From Geodermatophilus siccatus (GTDB taxonomy: Bacteria > Actinomycetota > Actinomycetes > Mycobacteriales > Geodermatophilaceae), in contig NZ_FNHE01000019.1 of NCBI RefSeq assembly GCF_900103785.1, forward strand, positions 1 to 54,123: a DNA stretch of 54,123 nt, read 5' to 3'. Positions 37,875 to 47,760 of this stretch are shown here, in pieces. Position 1 is the first letter of the stretch. The number at the start of each line of letters is the position of its first letter. The notes below the pieces were generated by a model, which was not told where the DNA came from, made no database searches, and saw only the letters and a program-made list of their open reading frames with translations. The translations under genes were made by a program, and so were the position numbers.

Positions 37875-39299
37875 GTGGACGTCGTGGAGCTCTCGCGGTT
37901 CCAGTTCGCCTCGACCAGCATCTTCCACTTCTTCTTCGTCTCGCTCACCGTGGGGCTGGCGTTCCTGATCGCGGTGATGGAGACGATCGCCTTCGTCCGC
38001 GAGGACCGGCGCGAGCTCTACGGGAAGATGACGAACTTCTTCGGTCACCTCTTCCTCATCAACTTCGCCGTGGGCGTGGTCACCGGGATCGTCCAGGAGT
38101 TCCAGTTCGGGATGAACTGGAGCGAGTACTCCGACTTCGTCGGCAACATCTTCGGCGTCCCGCTGGCGCTCGAGGTGCTGATGGCGTTCTTCCTCGAGAG
38201 CACCTTCATCGGGCTGTGGTGGTTCGGCAAGGACCGGCTCAAGCCGTGGATGCGGCTGGCCAGCATCTGGCTGGTCGCGATCGGCACGCAGATCAGCGCG
38301 TTCTGGATCGTGCTGGCCAACGCCTGGATGCACCACCCGGTCGGCTACGAGGTGGTCGACGGCCAGGCGCGGCTCACCTCCTTCTCCGAGGTCGTCTTCA
38401 ACTACAAGGCCTGGCTCTACTTCGCGCACGTGCAGGGCAGCGCCTGGGTCGTCGCCGCCTTCTTCGTGCTCGGCATCAGCGCCTTCCACCTGCTGCGCCG
38501 GCAGGACACCGACGTCTACTCCCGGTCGCTGCGGCTCGGGCTGGTCTTCGCCGCCATCGGCACCGTGTTCTCGATCGTCAGCGGGCACACCGAGGCCCAG
38601 GTCGCGCGCGAGGACCAGCCGATGAAGTTCGCGGCCATGGAGGCCCAGTGGGAGACCTCCGACTCGCCGGCCCCGTGGTCGCTGGTGGCGGTCATCGACC
38701 AGGAGGGGCAGCAGAACACGTTCAACGTGGAGATCCCGTTCGTCGGGTCGGTGCTGGCCTACAACAGCCTGGAGGGCCGCTACGAGGGGCTCATCCCGCT
38801 CAACGAGGAGTACCAGGAGCTCTACGGCGAGGGCGACTACATCCCGCCGGTCGCGTGGGTGTACTGGTCCTTCCGGATCATGGTGGCCATCGGCTCGCTG
38901 CTGCTGGCGACGGCGTTCCTGGGGTTGTTCCTCTGGTGGCGGCGACGGCAGCGACTGGACACCACCCGCTGGTTCCTGCGGGCGCTGGTGCTGTTCATCC
39001 CGCTGCCCTGGATCGCCAACTTCACCGGCTGGATGGTCACCGAGATGGGCCGCCAGCCGTTCATGGTCTACGGCCTGCTCACCGTCCAGGAGGGGGTGAG
39101 CCCCAACTCCGCCGGCGAGGTGCTCGCGGGGCTGATCGGGCTGTGGGCGGTGTACCTGGCGCTCATCGGGCTGGACGTCTACCTGCTGACGGTGACCGCG
39201 CGGGCCGGCATCCACCGCAAGCCCGAGGCCCAGCTGGTCGCCGCCCCGGCGCCGGACTACGAGGGCGTCGGGTTCCAGGGGTACGAGAAGAGGGACTGA
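37875..39299 (+). CDS. cydA: Cytochrome bd ubiquinol/menaquinol oxidase subunit I
   Basis: This 474-residue, nine-TM protein carries haems b558, b595 and d. The axial His is in STSIFHFFFVSLTVG; GRQPF (in VTEMGRQPFMVYGLL) replaces the common GRQPW; the Q-loop reads GHTEAQVAREDQPMKFAAME and is of the short type. The GTG at 37875 is preferred because the family starts a few residues before the first RFQF motif; upstream GTGs at 37866/37869 are possible. The 153-nt gap after der holds the hairpin. Confidence 0.95.
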   Translation: MDVVELSRFQFASTSIFHFFFVSLTVGLAFLIAVMETIAFVREDRRELYGKMTNFFGHLFLINFAVGVVTGIVQEFQFGMNWSEYSDFVGNIFGVPLALEVLMAFFLESTFIGLWWFGKDRLKPWMRLASIWLVAIGTQISAFWIVLANAWMHHPVGYEVVDGQARLTSFSEVVFNYKAWLYFAHVQGSAWVVAAFFVLGISAFHLLRRQDTDVYSRSLRLGLVFAAIGTVFSIVSGHTEAQVAREDQPMKFAAMEAQWETSDSPAPWSLVAVIDQEGQQNTFNVEIPFVGSVLAYNSLEGRYEGLIPLNEEYQELYGEGDYIPPVAWVYWSFRIMVAIGSLLLATAFLGLFLWWRRRQRLDTTRWFLRALVLFIPLPWIANFTGWMVTEMGRQPFMVYGLLTVQEGVSPNSAGEVLAGLIGLWAVYLALIGLDVYLLTVTARAGIHRKPEAQLVAAPAPDYEGVGFQGYEKRD

Positions 39300-39301
39300 C
39301 G

Positions 39302-40336
39302 GTGGACCTGGTCACGCTGTGGTTCTGGCTCATCGCGCTGGCCTTCACCCTCTACTTCTTCCTGGAGGGCTTCGACTTCGGCGTCGACATCCTGCGGCCG
39401 ACGCTGGCGCGGACCGAGGCGGAGGAGCGGGCGCTCACCGGCACCATCGGGCCGTTCTGGGACGGCAACGAGGTCTGGGTGATCGCCGCGGCCGGGCTGA
39501 TGTTCTCGACCTTCCCGGTCTGGTACGGCGCGGTGTTCAGCGGCATGTACCCGCTTTTCGTGCTCATCCTGCTGGCCCTGCTGCTGCGCGGGGTCTCCTT
39601 CGAGTACCGCAACCAGGTCGACAGCGAGCGGTGGCGCTCCTTCTGGGACTGGATGTCCTTCGGCGGCAGCGTCGTCCCGTCGTTCCTGTGGGGCGTGATC
39701 ATGGCCAAGATCATCGAGGGGCTGCCGGTGAACGCCGAGGGGCGGGTGCAGGGCGGCTTCGCCGAGATGTTCACGCCGTTCTCGATCGTCGGCGGCGTCA
39801 CCACGCTGCTGCTGTTCATGCTCCACGGCGCCAACTTCCTGCTGCTGCGCCTGCACAAGGACACCGTCCTCTACGACCGGGCGCGCACGGCGGCGCTGCG
39901 GTGGGGAGCGCTGGCGACGGTGGCGATCGTGGCGTTCGTCGTCATGGGCTACGTGACCGAGGACCTGTTCGAGGACTTCGGGTTCGCGTCCTGGGTGTTC
40001 CCGGTCGCGGCCTTCCTGACGCTGGCCAGCATCTGGCTGGCGCTGTCGCGCCGCCGGGACACCCTGGCGTTCACCATGAGCGGCCTGACCGTCCTGTTCG
40101 CCACCGTCACGGTGTTCATCGCGCTGTTCACCCGGGGCGAGGTGCTGCCCTCGACGCTCGACCCGGGCTTCGGCCTCACGCTGCAGGAGACGGCCAGCCA
40201 GCACTACACGCTGGTGCTGATGACGTGGGTCGGCGGGATCTTCCTGCCGCTGATCATCGGCTACCAGACCTGGAACTACTACGTCTTCCGGGAGCGGGTC
40301 CGCCCCGACGAGGGCGCCCTCACCCACGGGTACTGA
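39302..40336 (+). CDS. cydB: Cytochrome bd oxidase subunit II
   Basis: This 344-residue membrane protein begins VDLVTLWFWLIALAFTLYFF followed by LEGFDFGVD, the CydB signature, with GPFWDGNEVWVIAAAGLMFS and FPVWYGAVFSGMY. It has about eight TM helices. The GTG at 39302 is 2 nt after the cydA stop, and its TGA overlaps the cydD ATG. Confidence 0.96.
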   Translation: MDLVTLWFWLIALAFTLYFFLEGFDFGVDILRPTLARTEAEERALTGTIGPFWDGNEVWVIAAAGLMFSTFPVWYGAVFSGMYPLFVLILLALLLRGVSFEYRNQVDSERWRSFWDWMSFGGSVVPSFLWGVIMAKIIEGLPVNAEGRVQGGFAEMFTPFSIVGGVTTLLLFMLHGANFLLLRLHKDTVLYDRARTAALRWGALATVAIVAFVVMGYVTEDLFEDFGFASWVFPVAAFLTLASIWLALSRRRDTLAFTMSGLTVLFATVTVFIALFTRGEVLPSTLDPGFGLTLQETASQHYTLVLMTWVGGIFLPLIIGYQTWNYYVFRERVRPDEGALTHGY

Positions 40337-42009
40337 TGGCTCGCGGCCCCGCAGCCCGCCTGCTGAGCCTGCCCGCCCCCCGGCGGCTGGCGGTCGTCTG
40401 CGGGGTGCTCGGGCTGCTGACCTGGGCGCTGCTGGTCGTGCAGTGGGCGCTGGTCGCGGCCTTCGTGACGGCGGTCGTCGAGGACGGCCGGACACCCGGC
40501 ACCCTGGCCGGGCTGCTGGCCGGGGTCCTGGCGGCCTGGGGCGCCCGCGCCGCCGTGGCCGGCGTGCGCGACCGGGCGGCGGCCCGGACCTCCGCTCGGG
40601 TGCGGCGGACGCTGCGGGCCACGCTGCTGCGCAGGCTGCCCGTCCTCGGCCCCGCCGCCGTGGCCGGCGAGCGGGCGGGCGAGCTGGTCACCACGGTCAC
40701 CGAGGGCGTCGGCAGGCTCGACGGCGTGGTCGGGCGGCTGCTGCCCGGCGCCGTGACCGCGGCCGTCGTCCCGCCGCTGGTGGCCGCGACGGTGCTGGTG
40801 CTCGACCCGGCCGCCGGCGCCCTCCTGCTCCTGACCGGCCCGCTGGTGCTGCTGTTCCTGTGGCTGACCGGCACCCTGGCCGCCCGCGCGTCGCGGGCGC
40901 AGTGGGAGACGCTGGCCCGGCTCGGCGCCGCGCTGGTCGACACGCTGCGGGTGCTGCCCACGCTGGTGGCCTACGGCCGCGCGCGGGGCAGCGCCCGCTG
41001 GCTCGCCGACGTCAGCGAGGCCCACCGGCGGAGCACGCTGCGGCTGCTGCGGACGGCGTTCCTCAACGGCTTCGTGCTGGAGTTCGGCGCGGTGCTGTGC
41101 ACGGCCCTGGTCGCGGTCACCGTCGGCGTGCGGCTGTTCGAGGGCGAGCTGACCCTGCAGCGCGCCCTGCTCGTGCTGCTCCTGACGCCGGAGTTCTTCG
41201 CGCCGCTGCGCGCCCTGGGGGCCGACCGGCACGCCGGCCTCGAGGGGGCGCCGGCCGCCGAGCGGGTGTTCGCGCTGCTGGACGCGCCCGCGCCCCACCG
41301 CGGCACCCGGCCGGCGCCGGCGGGGGTGCCCCACGTCGAGCTGCGCGGGGTCACCCTGCGGTACGGCGAGCGGGCCGCCCTCGACGGCGTCCACCTCGAC
41401 CTGCCGCCGCTGTCCCGGACCGCGCTCGTCGGGCCGAGCGGTGCGGGCAAGAGCAGCCTGGTCCGGCTGCTGCTCGGCTTCGCCGTCCCCGACGAGGGCA
41501 GCGTGCTGGTGGGCGGCGTCCGCCTGGCCGAGATCGACCCCGACAGCTGGCGGGCCCGGGTCGCCTACGTGCCCGAGCGCCCGTGGCTGCTGCCGGGCAG
41601 CGTCGCGGACAACGTGCGGCTCGGGCGGCCCGGCGCTCCCGACGCCGACGTCGAGGAGGCGCTGGCCCGGGCGGGGCTGCTCGACGTCGTCCGCCGGCTG
41701 CCGGAGGGCGTGAGGACACCGCTGGGCGAGGACGCCGCCCGGCTCTCCGGCGGGGAGCGGGTGCGGTTGGCGCTGGCCCGCGCGTTCGTCCGGGACGCGG
41801 CGCTGCTCGTGCTCGACGAGCCCACCGGCCAGCTCGACGAGGCCACCGAGGCCGCGGTGCTGGCCGCCCTCGACGAGCTCGCGGCCGGGCGCACCGTCGT
41901 CACCGTCACGCACCGGACCGCGCCGCTGGCACTGCACGACCGGGTCGTGGTGATCGAGGACGGCGCGGTGGTCGACGGCGGAGTCCGCGGTGCGGCGGTG
42001 CCGCGATGA
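40336..42009 (+). CDS. cydD: ABC exporter half CydD (thiol/cytochrome bd assembly)
   Basis: This 557-residue half-transporter has a TM domain at ~1-310 and an ATPase domain at ~330-550. Walker A is VGPSGAGKSSLVRLLLG, the signature is RLSGGERVRLALARAF, and Walker B is AALLVLDEPTGQLDE. With CydC it forms the exporter needed for assembly of cytochrome bd. Starts overlap on both sides (TGATG with cydB; ATGA with cydC). Confidence 0.93.
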   Translation: MARGPAARLLSLPAPRRLAVVCGVLGLLTWALLVVQWALVAAFVTAVVEDGRTPGTLAGLLAGVLAAWGARAAVAGVRDRAAARTSARVRRTLRATLLRRLPVLGPAAVAGERAGELVTTVTEGVGRLDGVVGRLLPGAVTAAVVPPLVAATVLVLDPAAGALLLLTGPLVLLFLWLTGTLAARASRAQWETLARLGAALVDTLRVLPTLVAYGRARGSARWLADVSEAHRRSTLRLLRTAFLNGFVLEFGAVLCTALVAVTVGVRLFEGELTLQRALLVLLLTPEFFAPLRALGADRHAGLEGAPAAERVFALLDAPAPHRGTRPAPAGVPHVELRGVTLRYGERAALDGVHLDLPPLSRTALVGPSGAGKSSLVRLLLGFAVPDEGSVLVGGVRLAEIDPDSWRARVAYVPERPWLLPGSVADNVRLGRPGAPDADVEEALARAGLLDVVRRLPEGVRTPLGEDAARLSGGERVRLALARAFVRDAALLVLDEPTGQLDEATEAAVLAALDELAAGRTVVTVTHRTAPLALHDRVVVIEDGAVVDGGVRGAAVPR

Positions 42010-43628
42010 GGGAGGTCCTCGCGCTGGCCGGGGGCCCGCGGGCGGCGCTCGCCGTCGTCCTGGGGGCGCTGACCGTGCTGTCCGGCGCGGCGCTGCTGGC
42101 CACGTCGGGGGCGCTGATCACCGGCGCGGCGCAGCGGCCCTCGACGCTGCTGGTCCTCATGCCGCTCATCACCGGGGTGCGCCTGTTCGGCGTCGCCCGG
42201 GCCGCGCTGCGCTACGCCGAGCGGCTGGTCACCCACGACGTCAGCCTGCGGGTGGTCGCGCGGGTGCGCGGCCGGCTGCTCGAGCGGCTGACACCCCTCG
42301 CGCCGGCCGCGCTCACCGGCGCCCGGGGCGGCGAGCTGCTGTCCCGGGTGCGCACGGACGTCGACGAGCTGCAGGGCGTCGTCGCGCGGCTGCTGGTGCC
42401 CGCGGGGGTCGCCGTGCTCGCCGGCGGGGCGGCGGTGGGGCTGACCGCGCTGGTGTCACCGGCCACGGCCGGCGTCCTGGCCGTCCTCCTGCTGGTGCTG
42501 GGGGTGGCCGTCCCGGCCGCCGCGGCCCGCGCCGGACGGCGGGCGGCGGTGGCCGCGGCGCTGGCCGACGCCGACGTCGCGGCCGACACGCTGGACCTGG
42601 TCCGCGGCCTGCCCGACCACCTCAGCGGCGACGGCGGGGCCACGGCCCTGCGCGCGCTGGACGAGGCCCTCCTGCGGCAGGAGGAGGCCGAACGGGCCAG
42701 GGCGCGGCTCACCGCGGTGACGACCGCGTGCCGGGAGGGCGTGCCGGGCCTGGGGCTCGTGGCGGCGCTCTGGCTGGTCGGGGCCGACGTCGCCGCGGGG
42801 ACGACCGGCCCGCTGCTCCTCGCGGCCTGCGCACTCGGGGTGCTCGGGGCCTTCGAGGCGGTGGGCGGGCTCGGTGCGGCGTGGAGCGCCGCGGGCGGGG
42901 TGCGGGCCGCCGCCGAGCGGGTGCGGGCCCTGGGCGCGCTGCGTCCCGCGGTGACCGACCCGGAGGCGCCGCGGCCGCTGCCCGCCGGGTCCGGGCTGCG
43001 CCTCGAGGGCGTCGGCCTGCGCTACCCCGGCGCCGCGGAGGCCGCGGTCGCGGGCCTCGACCTCGCCGTGCCGGACGGCGCCAAGGTGGCGCTGACCGGG
43101 CGCAGCGGCGCGGGCAAGAGCAGCGTCCTCGCCCTCGCCCTGCGCGCGCGGGACCCCGACACCGGGCGGGTCACCCTGGGCGGCACCGACCTGCGCGACC
43201 TGGCCCTCGACGGCGTCCGGTCCCGGCTGGCCTGGTCGGCCCAGGCACCCCAGGTGCTCGGCGGCACCCTGGCCGGCAACCTCCGCCTCGGCCGGCACGA
43301 CGCTCCCGACGAGGAGCTGACCGCCGTCCTGGCCGACGTCGGGCTGGCCGGCCTGCTCGCGGACCCCGGGCTGCACGGCTGGCTGGGGGAGGCGGGGGAG
43401 CGGCTGTCGGCCGGCGAGCGCGCCCGCGTCTCGCTCGCCCGGGCGCTGCTCAGCCGGGCCGACGTGCTGCTGCTGGACGAGCCGACCGCGCACCTCGACA
43501 CCGCGCTGTCGGCCCGCGTCCTGGACCGGCTCGCCCGCGACCCCCGCACCGTCCTGCTGGTGACGCACGACACGGCCGCGCTGGACGCCCGGTGGCGGGT
43601 GGTCGACCTCGACGCCCCGCACCGATGA
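42006..43628 (+). CDS. cydC: ABC exporter half CydC (thiol/cytochrome bd assembly)
   Basis: This 540-residue partner of CydD has a TM domain at ~1-300 with SGALITGAAQRPSTLLVLMP and RYAERLVTHDVSLRVVARVR, typical of CydC. The ATPase domain has Walker A LTGRSGAGKSSVLALAL, Walker B VLLLDEPTAHLDT and a signature LSAGERARVSLARALL, which departs from the canonical LSGGQ at the third residue. The ATG overlaps the cydD stop. Confidence 0.93.
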   Translation: MREVLALAGGPRAALAVVLGALTVLSGAALLATSGALITGAAQRPSTLLVLMPLITGVRLFGVARAALRYAERLVTHDVSLRVVARVRGRLLERLTPLAPAALTGARGGELLSRVRTDVDELQGVVARLLVPAGVAVLAGGAAVGLTALVSPATAGVLAVLLLVLGVAVPAAAARAGRRAAVAAALADADVAADTLDLVRGLPDHLSGDGGATALRALDEALLRQEEAERARARLTAVTTACREGVPGLGLVAALWLVGADVAAGTTGPLLLAACALGVLGAFEAVGGLGAAWSAAGGVRAAAERVRALGALRPAVTDPEAPRPLPAGSGLRLEGVGLRYPGAAEAAVAGLDLAVPDGAKVALTGRSGAGKSSVLALALRARDPDTGRVTLGGTDLRDLALDGVRSRLAWSAQAPQVLGGTLAGNLRLGRHDAPDEELTAVLADVGLAGLLADPGLHGWLGEAGERLSAGERARVSLARALLSRADVLLLDEPTAHLDTALSARVLDRLARDPRTVLLVTHDTAALDARWRVVDLDAPHR

Positions 43629-43657
43629 GTCCGGCCGTCGACGGCGGTCTCCCTGGC

Positions 43658-44551
43658 ATGACCGCACCGCAGACGCACACCCTGGAGACGCAGGGCGCCG
43701 TCCTCACCTACGACGTCCGGCCCGGCTCGTCGGCCTCGGAGCCGCCGCTGCTGCTCATCGGCTCCCCGATGGCCGCCTCGGGCTTCGCCTCGCTGGCCGC
43801 GCGCTTCCCCGACCGCACCGTCGTCACCTACGACCCGCGCGGGGCCGACCGCAGCCGGCGCACCGACGGCGCGGTCGAGTCCACGCCCGAGGAGCACGCC
43901 GACGACCTGTCCCGGCTCGTCGACGCGCTGGACGCCGGGCCGGTCGACGTGTTCGCCAGCAGTGGGGGAGCGGTGAACGCGCTGGTGCTCGTCGCCCGCC
44001 ACCCCGAGCAGGTGCGCACCCTGGTGGCGCACGAGCCGCCCGCGGTGCAGCTGCTGCCCGACCGCGAGCCCGCGCTGGCCGCGAACCGGCACGTGCACGA
44101 CACGTACGTGCGCGCCGGGTTCGGCGCCGGGATGGCGGAGTTCATCCGGCTGGTCATGCACTCGGGGCCGGTGACCGACGACTACACCGCCCAGCCGGCT
44201 CCGGATCCGGCCGCCTTCGGTCTCCCGGCCGAGGACGACGGCTCGCGGGACGACGTGCTCCTCGCGCAGAACCTGCTGACCTGCACCTCGTACGAGCACG
44301 ACGTCGAGGCGCTGCGCCGCGCGTCCACCCGGATCGTGGCCGCCGTCGGCGTCGGCTCGGCCGGGCAGCTGGCGCACCGGGGCGGTCTCGCCCTGGCCGA
44401 GCGGTTGGGGACGGCGGCGGTCGAGTTCCCCGGCGACCACGGCAGCTTCCTCGACGCCGGCTACGGCCCGCCTCACGACGTCGACGCGGTGGCCGAGCGG
44501 CTGCGCGCGGTGCTGGCCGGCGACCGGGACCCGGTGGCGGCCGGCAGCTGA
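43658..44551 (+). CDS. Alpha/beta hydrolase
   Basis: This 297-residue protein has strand-turn features LLLIGSPMAASGFASLAARF and VVTYDPRGADRSRRTDG, the nucleophile elbow FASSGGAVNALVLV (Ser in A-S-S-G-G, a variant of GxSxG) and the C-terminal catalytic His in FPGDHGSFLDAGYG. The substrate is unknown. The ATG at 43658 is chosen because the protein proper starts MTAPQTH; an ATG at 43625 overlapping the cydC stop would add 11 residues and would couple it to the cyd operon. It is the last gene before the tRNA-Pro boundary. Confidence 0.85.
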   Translation: MTAPQTHTLETQGAVLTYDVRPGSSASEPPLLLIGSPMAASGFASLAARFPDRTVVTYDPRGADRSRRTDGAVESTPEEHADDLSRLVDALDAGPVDVFASSGGAVNALVLVARHPEQVRTLVAHEPPAVQLLPDREPALAANRHVHDTYVRAGFGAGMAEFIRLVMHSGPVTDDYTAQPAPDPAAFGLPAEDDGSRDDVLLAQNLLTCTSYEHDVEALRRASTRIVAAVGVGSAGQLAHRGGLALAERLGTAAVEFPGDHGSFLDAGYGPPHDVDAVAERLRAVLAGDRDPVAAGS

Positions 44552-44581
44552 CCACCGGTCGGGACGCGATCCCGGGTGCGG

Positions 44582-44587
44582 TAACCT
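44582..44587 (+). promoter_or_regulatory. Candidate -10 box for tRNA-Pro
   Basis: TAACCT is 41 nt before the tRNA in the 77-nt gap after the hydrolase gene. No clear -35. Confidence 0.35.
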
Positions 44588-44628
44588 GCTCTACGCAAGC
44601 GTCCGGGCGGTGCGAGCCGCCTGGCGCT

Positions 44629-44702
<74 letters not shown>

Positions 44703-44720
44703 CAGTGAAACCGCAGGTGA

Positions 44721-44758
44721 GAGGCGGGTCGGTCGAGAAGACCGGCCCGCCTCTTTCA
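44721..44758 (+). terminator. Intrinsic terminator after tRNA-Pro
   Basis: A 14-bp stem (44721-44734 with 44740-44753, one G-T pair) and GAGAA loop are followed by TTTCAT. It lies 18 nt after the tRNA. Confidence 0.88.
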
Positions 44759-44805
44759 TGACTACAGCAACGCGTACAGCAACGCGGCCCGAGGGACAGC
44801 AACGG

Positions 44806-45607
44806 TCACCAGCGGAGCGCCTGGTCGAGCCGGTCGGCGGCCTCGCGCCGTTGCGCCAGCCCGACGTGGCCGTAGATGTCGGCGGTGATCGCGTAGGACG
44901 AGTGGCCCAGGTGCTCCTGGACGACCTTGGTGTGACTGGCGGCCGCCAGCAGGAAGCTCGCGGCGAAGTGCCGGAGGGTGTGCAGGGTGACGCCGCGCAG
45001 GCCGGCTCGCTCCGCGAGGACCTCGAAGCGCCCCAGCACGTTGCGGGGCTCCAGCGGTGTCCCGATCTCGGTGGTGAAGACCAGCCCGTGCTCCTGCCAG
45101 GCTCCGGCGGCCGTGCGGTGTTCCTCCAGTTGTCGGGTCCGGTGGGCCCGGAGCGTCTCGATCGCCGAGCGGGGGAGGGGCACGGTCCTGCGGGACTTGT
45201 CGGTCTTGGGCTCGTCGAGCTGCAGTCCCAGGGACGTCCGGGAGCGGGTCCAGCGGACCCTCAGCAGCCCGGCGTCGAGGTCGACGTCCGGCCAGTGCAG
45301 GGCGGCCAGCGCCTCCCCGCGGCGCATCCCGGTGGCGAGCATCAATCGATCGGAGCAAGGTCTCCGGCCGGTCGCCCCGGATCGCCTCGAGGAGCGCCTG
45401 CGCTTGCTTCGCGGTCAGGTGAGGCGCGTCCTTGCGCTCGACGCCGGGCCGTCTCACTGCTGCTGCGGGGTTGCTGCGGATCAGTCCGTCACGCGAGGCG
45501 ATGTCCAGCGCCGCCCGCAGGACGGTGTAGATGGTCCGGACCGTCGACGGAGACAGGCCGGCGTCCCGTTTGATGGAGACGAGCGCTTCGACATCCGAGG
45601 GACGCAC
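44806..45607 (-). pseudogene. Tyrosine-family phage/ICE integrase, frameshifted and N-terminally truncated
   Basis: Two frames together encode an integrase lacking ~60-100 N-terminal residues. The first part (45607 to ~45348) has RPSDVEALV, LSPSTVRTIYTVLRAALD and KQAQALLEAIRGDRP. A single-base change in length near 45348 moves the frame, after which the catalytic domain (45345 to 44806) is complete: LATGMRRGEAL (Arg), HTLRHFAAS (His-x-x-Arg), EHLGHSS and the Tyr in DIYGHVG. The 3' end points at tRNA-Pro, the usual arrangement for a tRNA-integrated element. An intact ORF would be needed for activity, so it is probably dead unless the frameshift is a sequencing error. Confidence 0.85.
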
Positions 45608-46308
45608 GGCCCACGGCTTCGAAGACGAGCCTCTAGTATCCCGTCACAACCGGTCACGGACTCGAGGTCTGAGACCTGTGTGGCCCTTGATCCTGGTTGT
45701 TCTCCTCTCGCTCCGGGCCCGCCTTCAAGCGTGGGCGGTCGTCTCAAGCCCGAGAGATCAGGCACCCCCCGGTGGCGGCCGGGACGGTCGCACGAGAGGA
45801 GTTTCAGCGCCGAGGACGGTGCTACCGCGAGCCTGCCCGTATCCGGGGCTGGCTCGCCTGAGGATGGTCGCAGCACTCGGTCCTCGACGGAGCGGAGGGC
45901 CCAGTCGGTGGATGTAGCACGCGAGGGTGTCCCACGTGACGAAGGCGCCACGGGCCTTACGGAGCACGGTGGAATCCGGTTCGACCTGAGCGGCCCTGAA
46001 GCGGAGCCCAGCGCGGCTCAGTCGGGACCATCGGTGCACAGACCCTGCAGTTGGACACGAACTCACAGTTCGCGATTCACGTCAGACGGTGCCAACGAGG
46101 ACTGCGTTCCCCGGCGGTGTCGCACCGGTCCGGCTGGGTGCCGTCTGCGCTCCTCCGCGTGCACGACCGAGTGGACCCTCGCCCGATGGGCCCTTGCCCC
46201 GAGGCCGCTGGGAGAACGCTGGTGGCAGCGCTCGCGGCGCCGACGACGCGGAGGCCCCCGCCGTGTGGACCGGGAGGTCCTCCGCGCCGTCCGGGACGGG
46301 CGCCGGGA
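45608..46308. other. Gene-poor stretch of the island
   Basis: About 700 nt between the integrase relic and the metalloprotease gene. Open frames exist on both strands, but none has recognisable motifs, ribosome-binding sites or typical codon use. I see no RNA gene or repeat. Confidence 0.5.
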
Positions 46309-47589
46309 TCAGCCCGGGTCGGTCAGCTGCTCGAGTTGGCGCGCGAGCTCCCGCACGCGGACCCGGAGGGGTTCGCCGTCCCCGGGTGCGGCGGAGGCGG
46401 CCCGAGGCGACGGCATCTCGGCCGGGTGACCGTCCCCGGCACCCTCGGCGGCAGCCTCGGTCGCATAGCCCTCTGCCGGTCCCTCGTCCTCGGGCCGGTC
46501 CGAGAAGTGCTGGATGGACGGGCTCACCTCGCTGGCGACCGTGAAGACGTCGCCGTCGGGGGTGCAGGCGCGCGGCCGGGCCGCGCTGATGGTGTCCTGG
46601 CCCAGCGCGAGCGTGCGGTCGCTCTGGAACCCGGCGATGCAGAACTCGGACCGCAGCGGCGGGGTGCCGTAGTACGGCCCGTTGTCGCCGGGGACGTCGG
46701 GGGTGGGGTTCGGCGGGTCCCGGCGGACCGGGTGCGAGTACCCGGCGCAGTGCATCATCTCGTGGATCAGGGTCTGGGCGACCTCGTTGTCGTTCTGCGG
46801 GAACAGGTTGGTGAAGTTCACCCAGATCTGGGAGCCGCCGACCTGCGCCGACGCGTTGGCGCTGGGGTCGGTGTTGATGCCGTGCCAGATCTCGCGCCCG
46901 TAGGCCGACAGGAGGTTGGCCCGTTCCGATGGCGTGAGGTTCCCGCAGCTCGCGTGCCTGGTCAGCGCGAAGCTGTGTCGCTCGAACAACCGCTGCCGCT
47001 GGGCCGCCGTGATGGCCGGGTCGAAGCGGAAGCGGCTGTAGATGTCGGTGACGTAGGCGAAGACGTCACGCCACTGGATGCTCCCCGGCCGGAAGAGGAT
47101 GGTGCCGTAGACGATCCCCGCCCCGTAGTTCGCCTGGTGGAAGTTCGGGAAGCCCGCGGCGAAGCCGTTGCGCACCGCCCAGTCGTTGGTGGCACGGAAG
47201 CGCGCCGGGACGTCCCCGGCCGGCGGGTTACCCAGCTGGGCGGCCGGCACGTCGCGCCACTCGGCGCCGCCCCGGCGGATGAGGATGCTTCCGTAGACCG
47301 TGCCCGCTCCGTAGTTGGCCTGGTGGAAGTTCGGGAACCCGCTGACGTAGCCGTTGCGTGCTGCCCAGTCGTTGGTGGCGCGGAACCGGGCGCCGACGTC
47401 GTCCGGAGGCGGGTTGCCCAGGTCGGCCGCCCGGATGTCGCGCCACTCCGCCACGTCGCCGCCGAGCAGGAAGGTGCCGCGCACGACGCCCTGGCCGTAG
47501 TTCGCCTCGTGGAAGTTGGGGAAGCCGGACAGGAAACGGTGGGCCCACGCGTAGTCGTTGACCTGGCGGAAGCGGAGGGGGACGGTCAC
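46309..47589 (-). CDS. Putative zinc metalloprotease with three N-terminal FPNFHxANYG repeats
   Basis: This 426-residue protein begins with three ~50-residue repeats (residues ~5-165), each with GFPNFHxANYGxGxVxGxxL followed by WRDV/I, then LGNPP and ARFRATNDWA linkers. Next comes a domain with TLIHEMMHCAGYSH (~285-298), an HExxHxxGxxH zinc site as in metzincins; the last His ligand is present. It continues with acidic, Ala-rich C-terminal ~70 residues. There is no obvious signal peptide. The GTG at 47589 has AGAAGGGA upstream. The protein is unlike its neighbours and probably arrived with the island. The target is unknown; I do not recognise a named family for the repeats. Confidence 0.75.
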   Translation of the reverse strand: MTVPLRFRQVNDYAWAHRFLSGFPNFHEANYGQGVVRGTFLLGGDVAEWRDIRAADLGNPPPDDVGARFRATNDWAARNGYVSGFPNFHQANYGAGTVYGSILIRRGGAEWRDVPAAQLGNPPAGDVPARFRATNDWAVRNGFAAGFPNFHQANYGAGIVYGTILFRPGSIQWRDVFAYVTDIYSRFRFDPAITAAQRQRLFERHSFALTRHASCGNLTPSERANLLSAYGREIWHGINTDPSANASAQVGGSQIWVNFTNLFPQNDNEVAQTLIHEMMHCAGYSHPVRRDPPNPTPDVPGDNGPYYGTPPLRSEFCIAGFQSDRTLALGQDTISAARPRACTPDGDVFTVASEVSPSIQHFSDRPEDEGPAEGYATEAAAEGAGDGHPAEMPSPRAASAAPGDGEPLRVRVRELARQLEQLTDPG

Positions 47590-47760
47590 GGCGCGATCCC
47601 TTCTGGCGACGGCCGACCCGGCGACCGGAGGTCGAGCAGGGCGGGTTCGGCCCGGCCAGGGTCCCGGGCGCTGCATCACCGGGCCGTCACAGCGGCGTCA
47701 CCGCGCCGCGGCGGACCACCAGGAACCCCGGGACTCCGGCGCCAGCCCTCGCCGCGTCGG

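Noticed and set aside
36539..39301. Upstream extension of the cydB frame through der and cydA
   Set aside because: The CydB protein starts at the GTG at 39302; the upstream part is shadow sequence without conserved residues.
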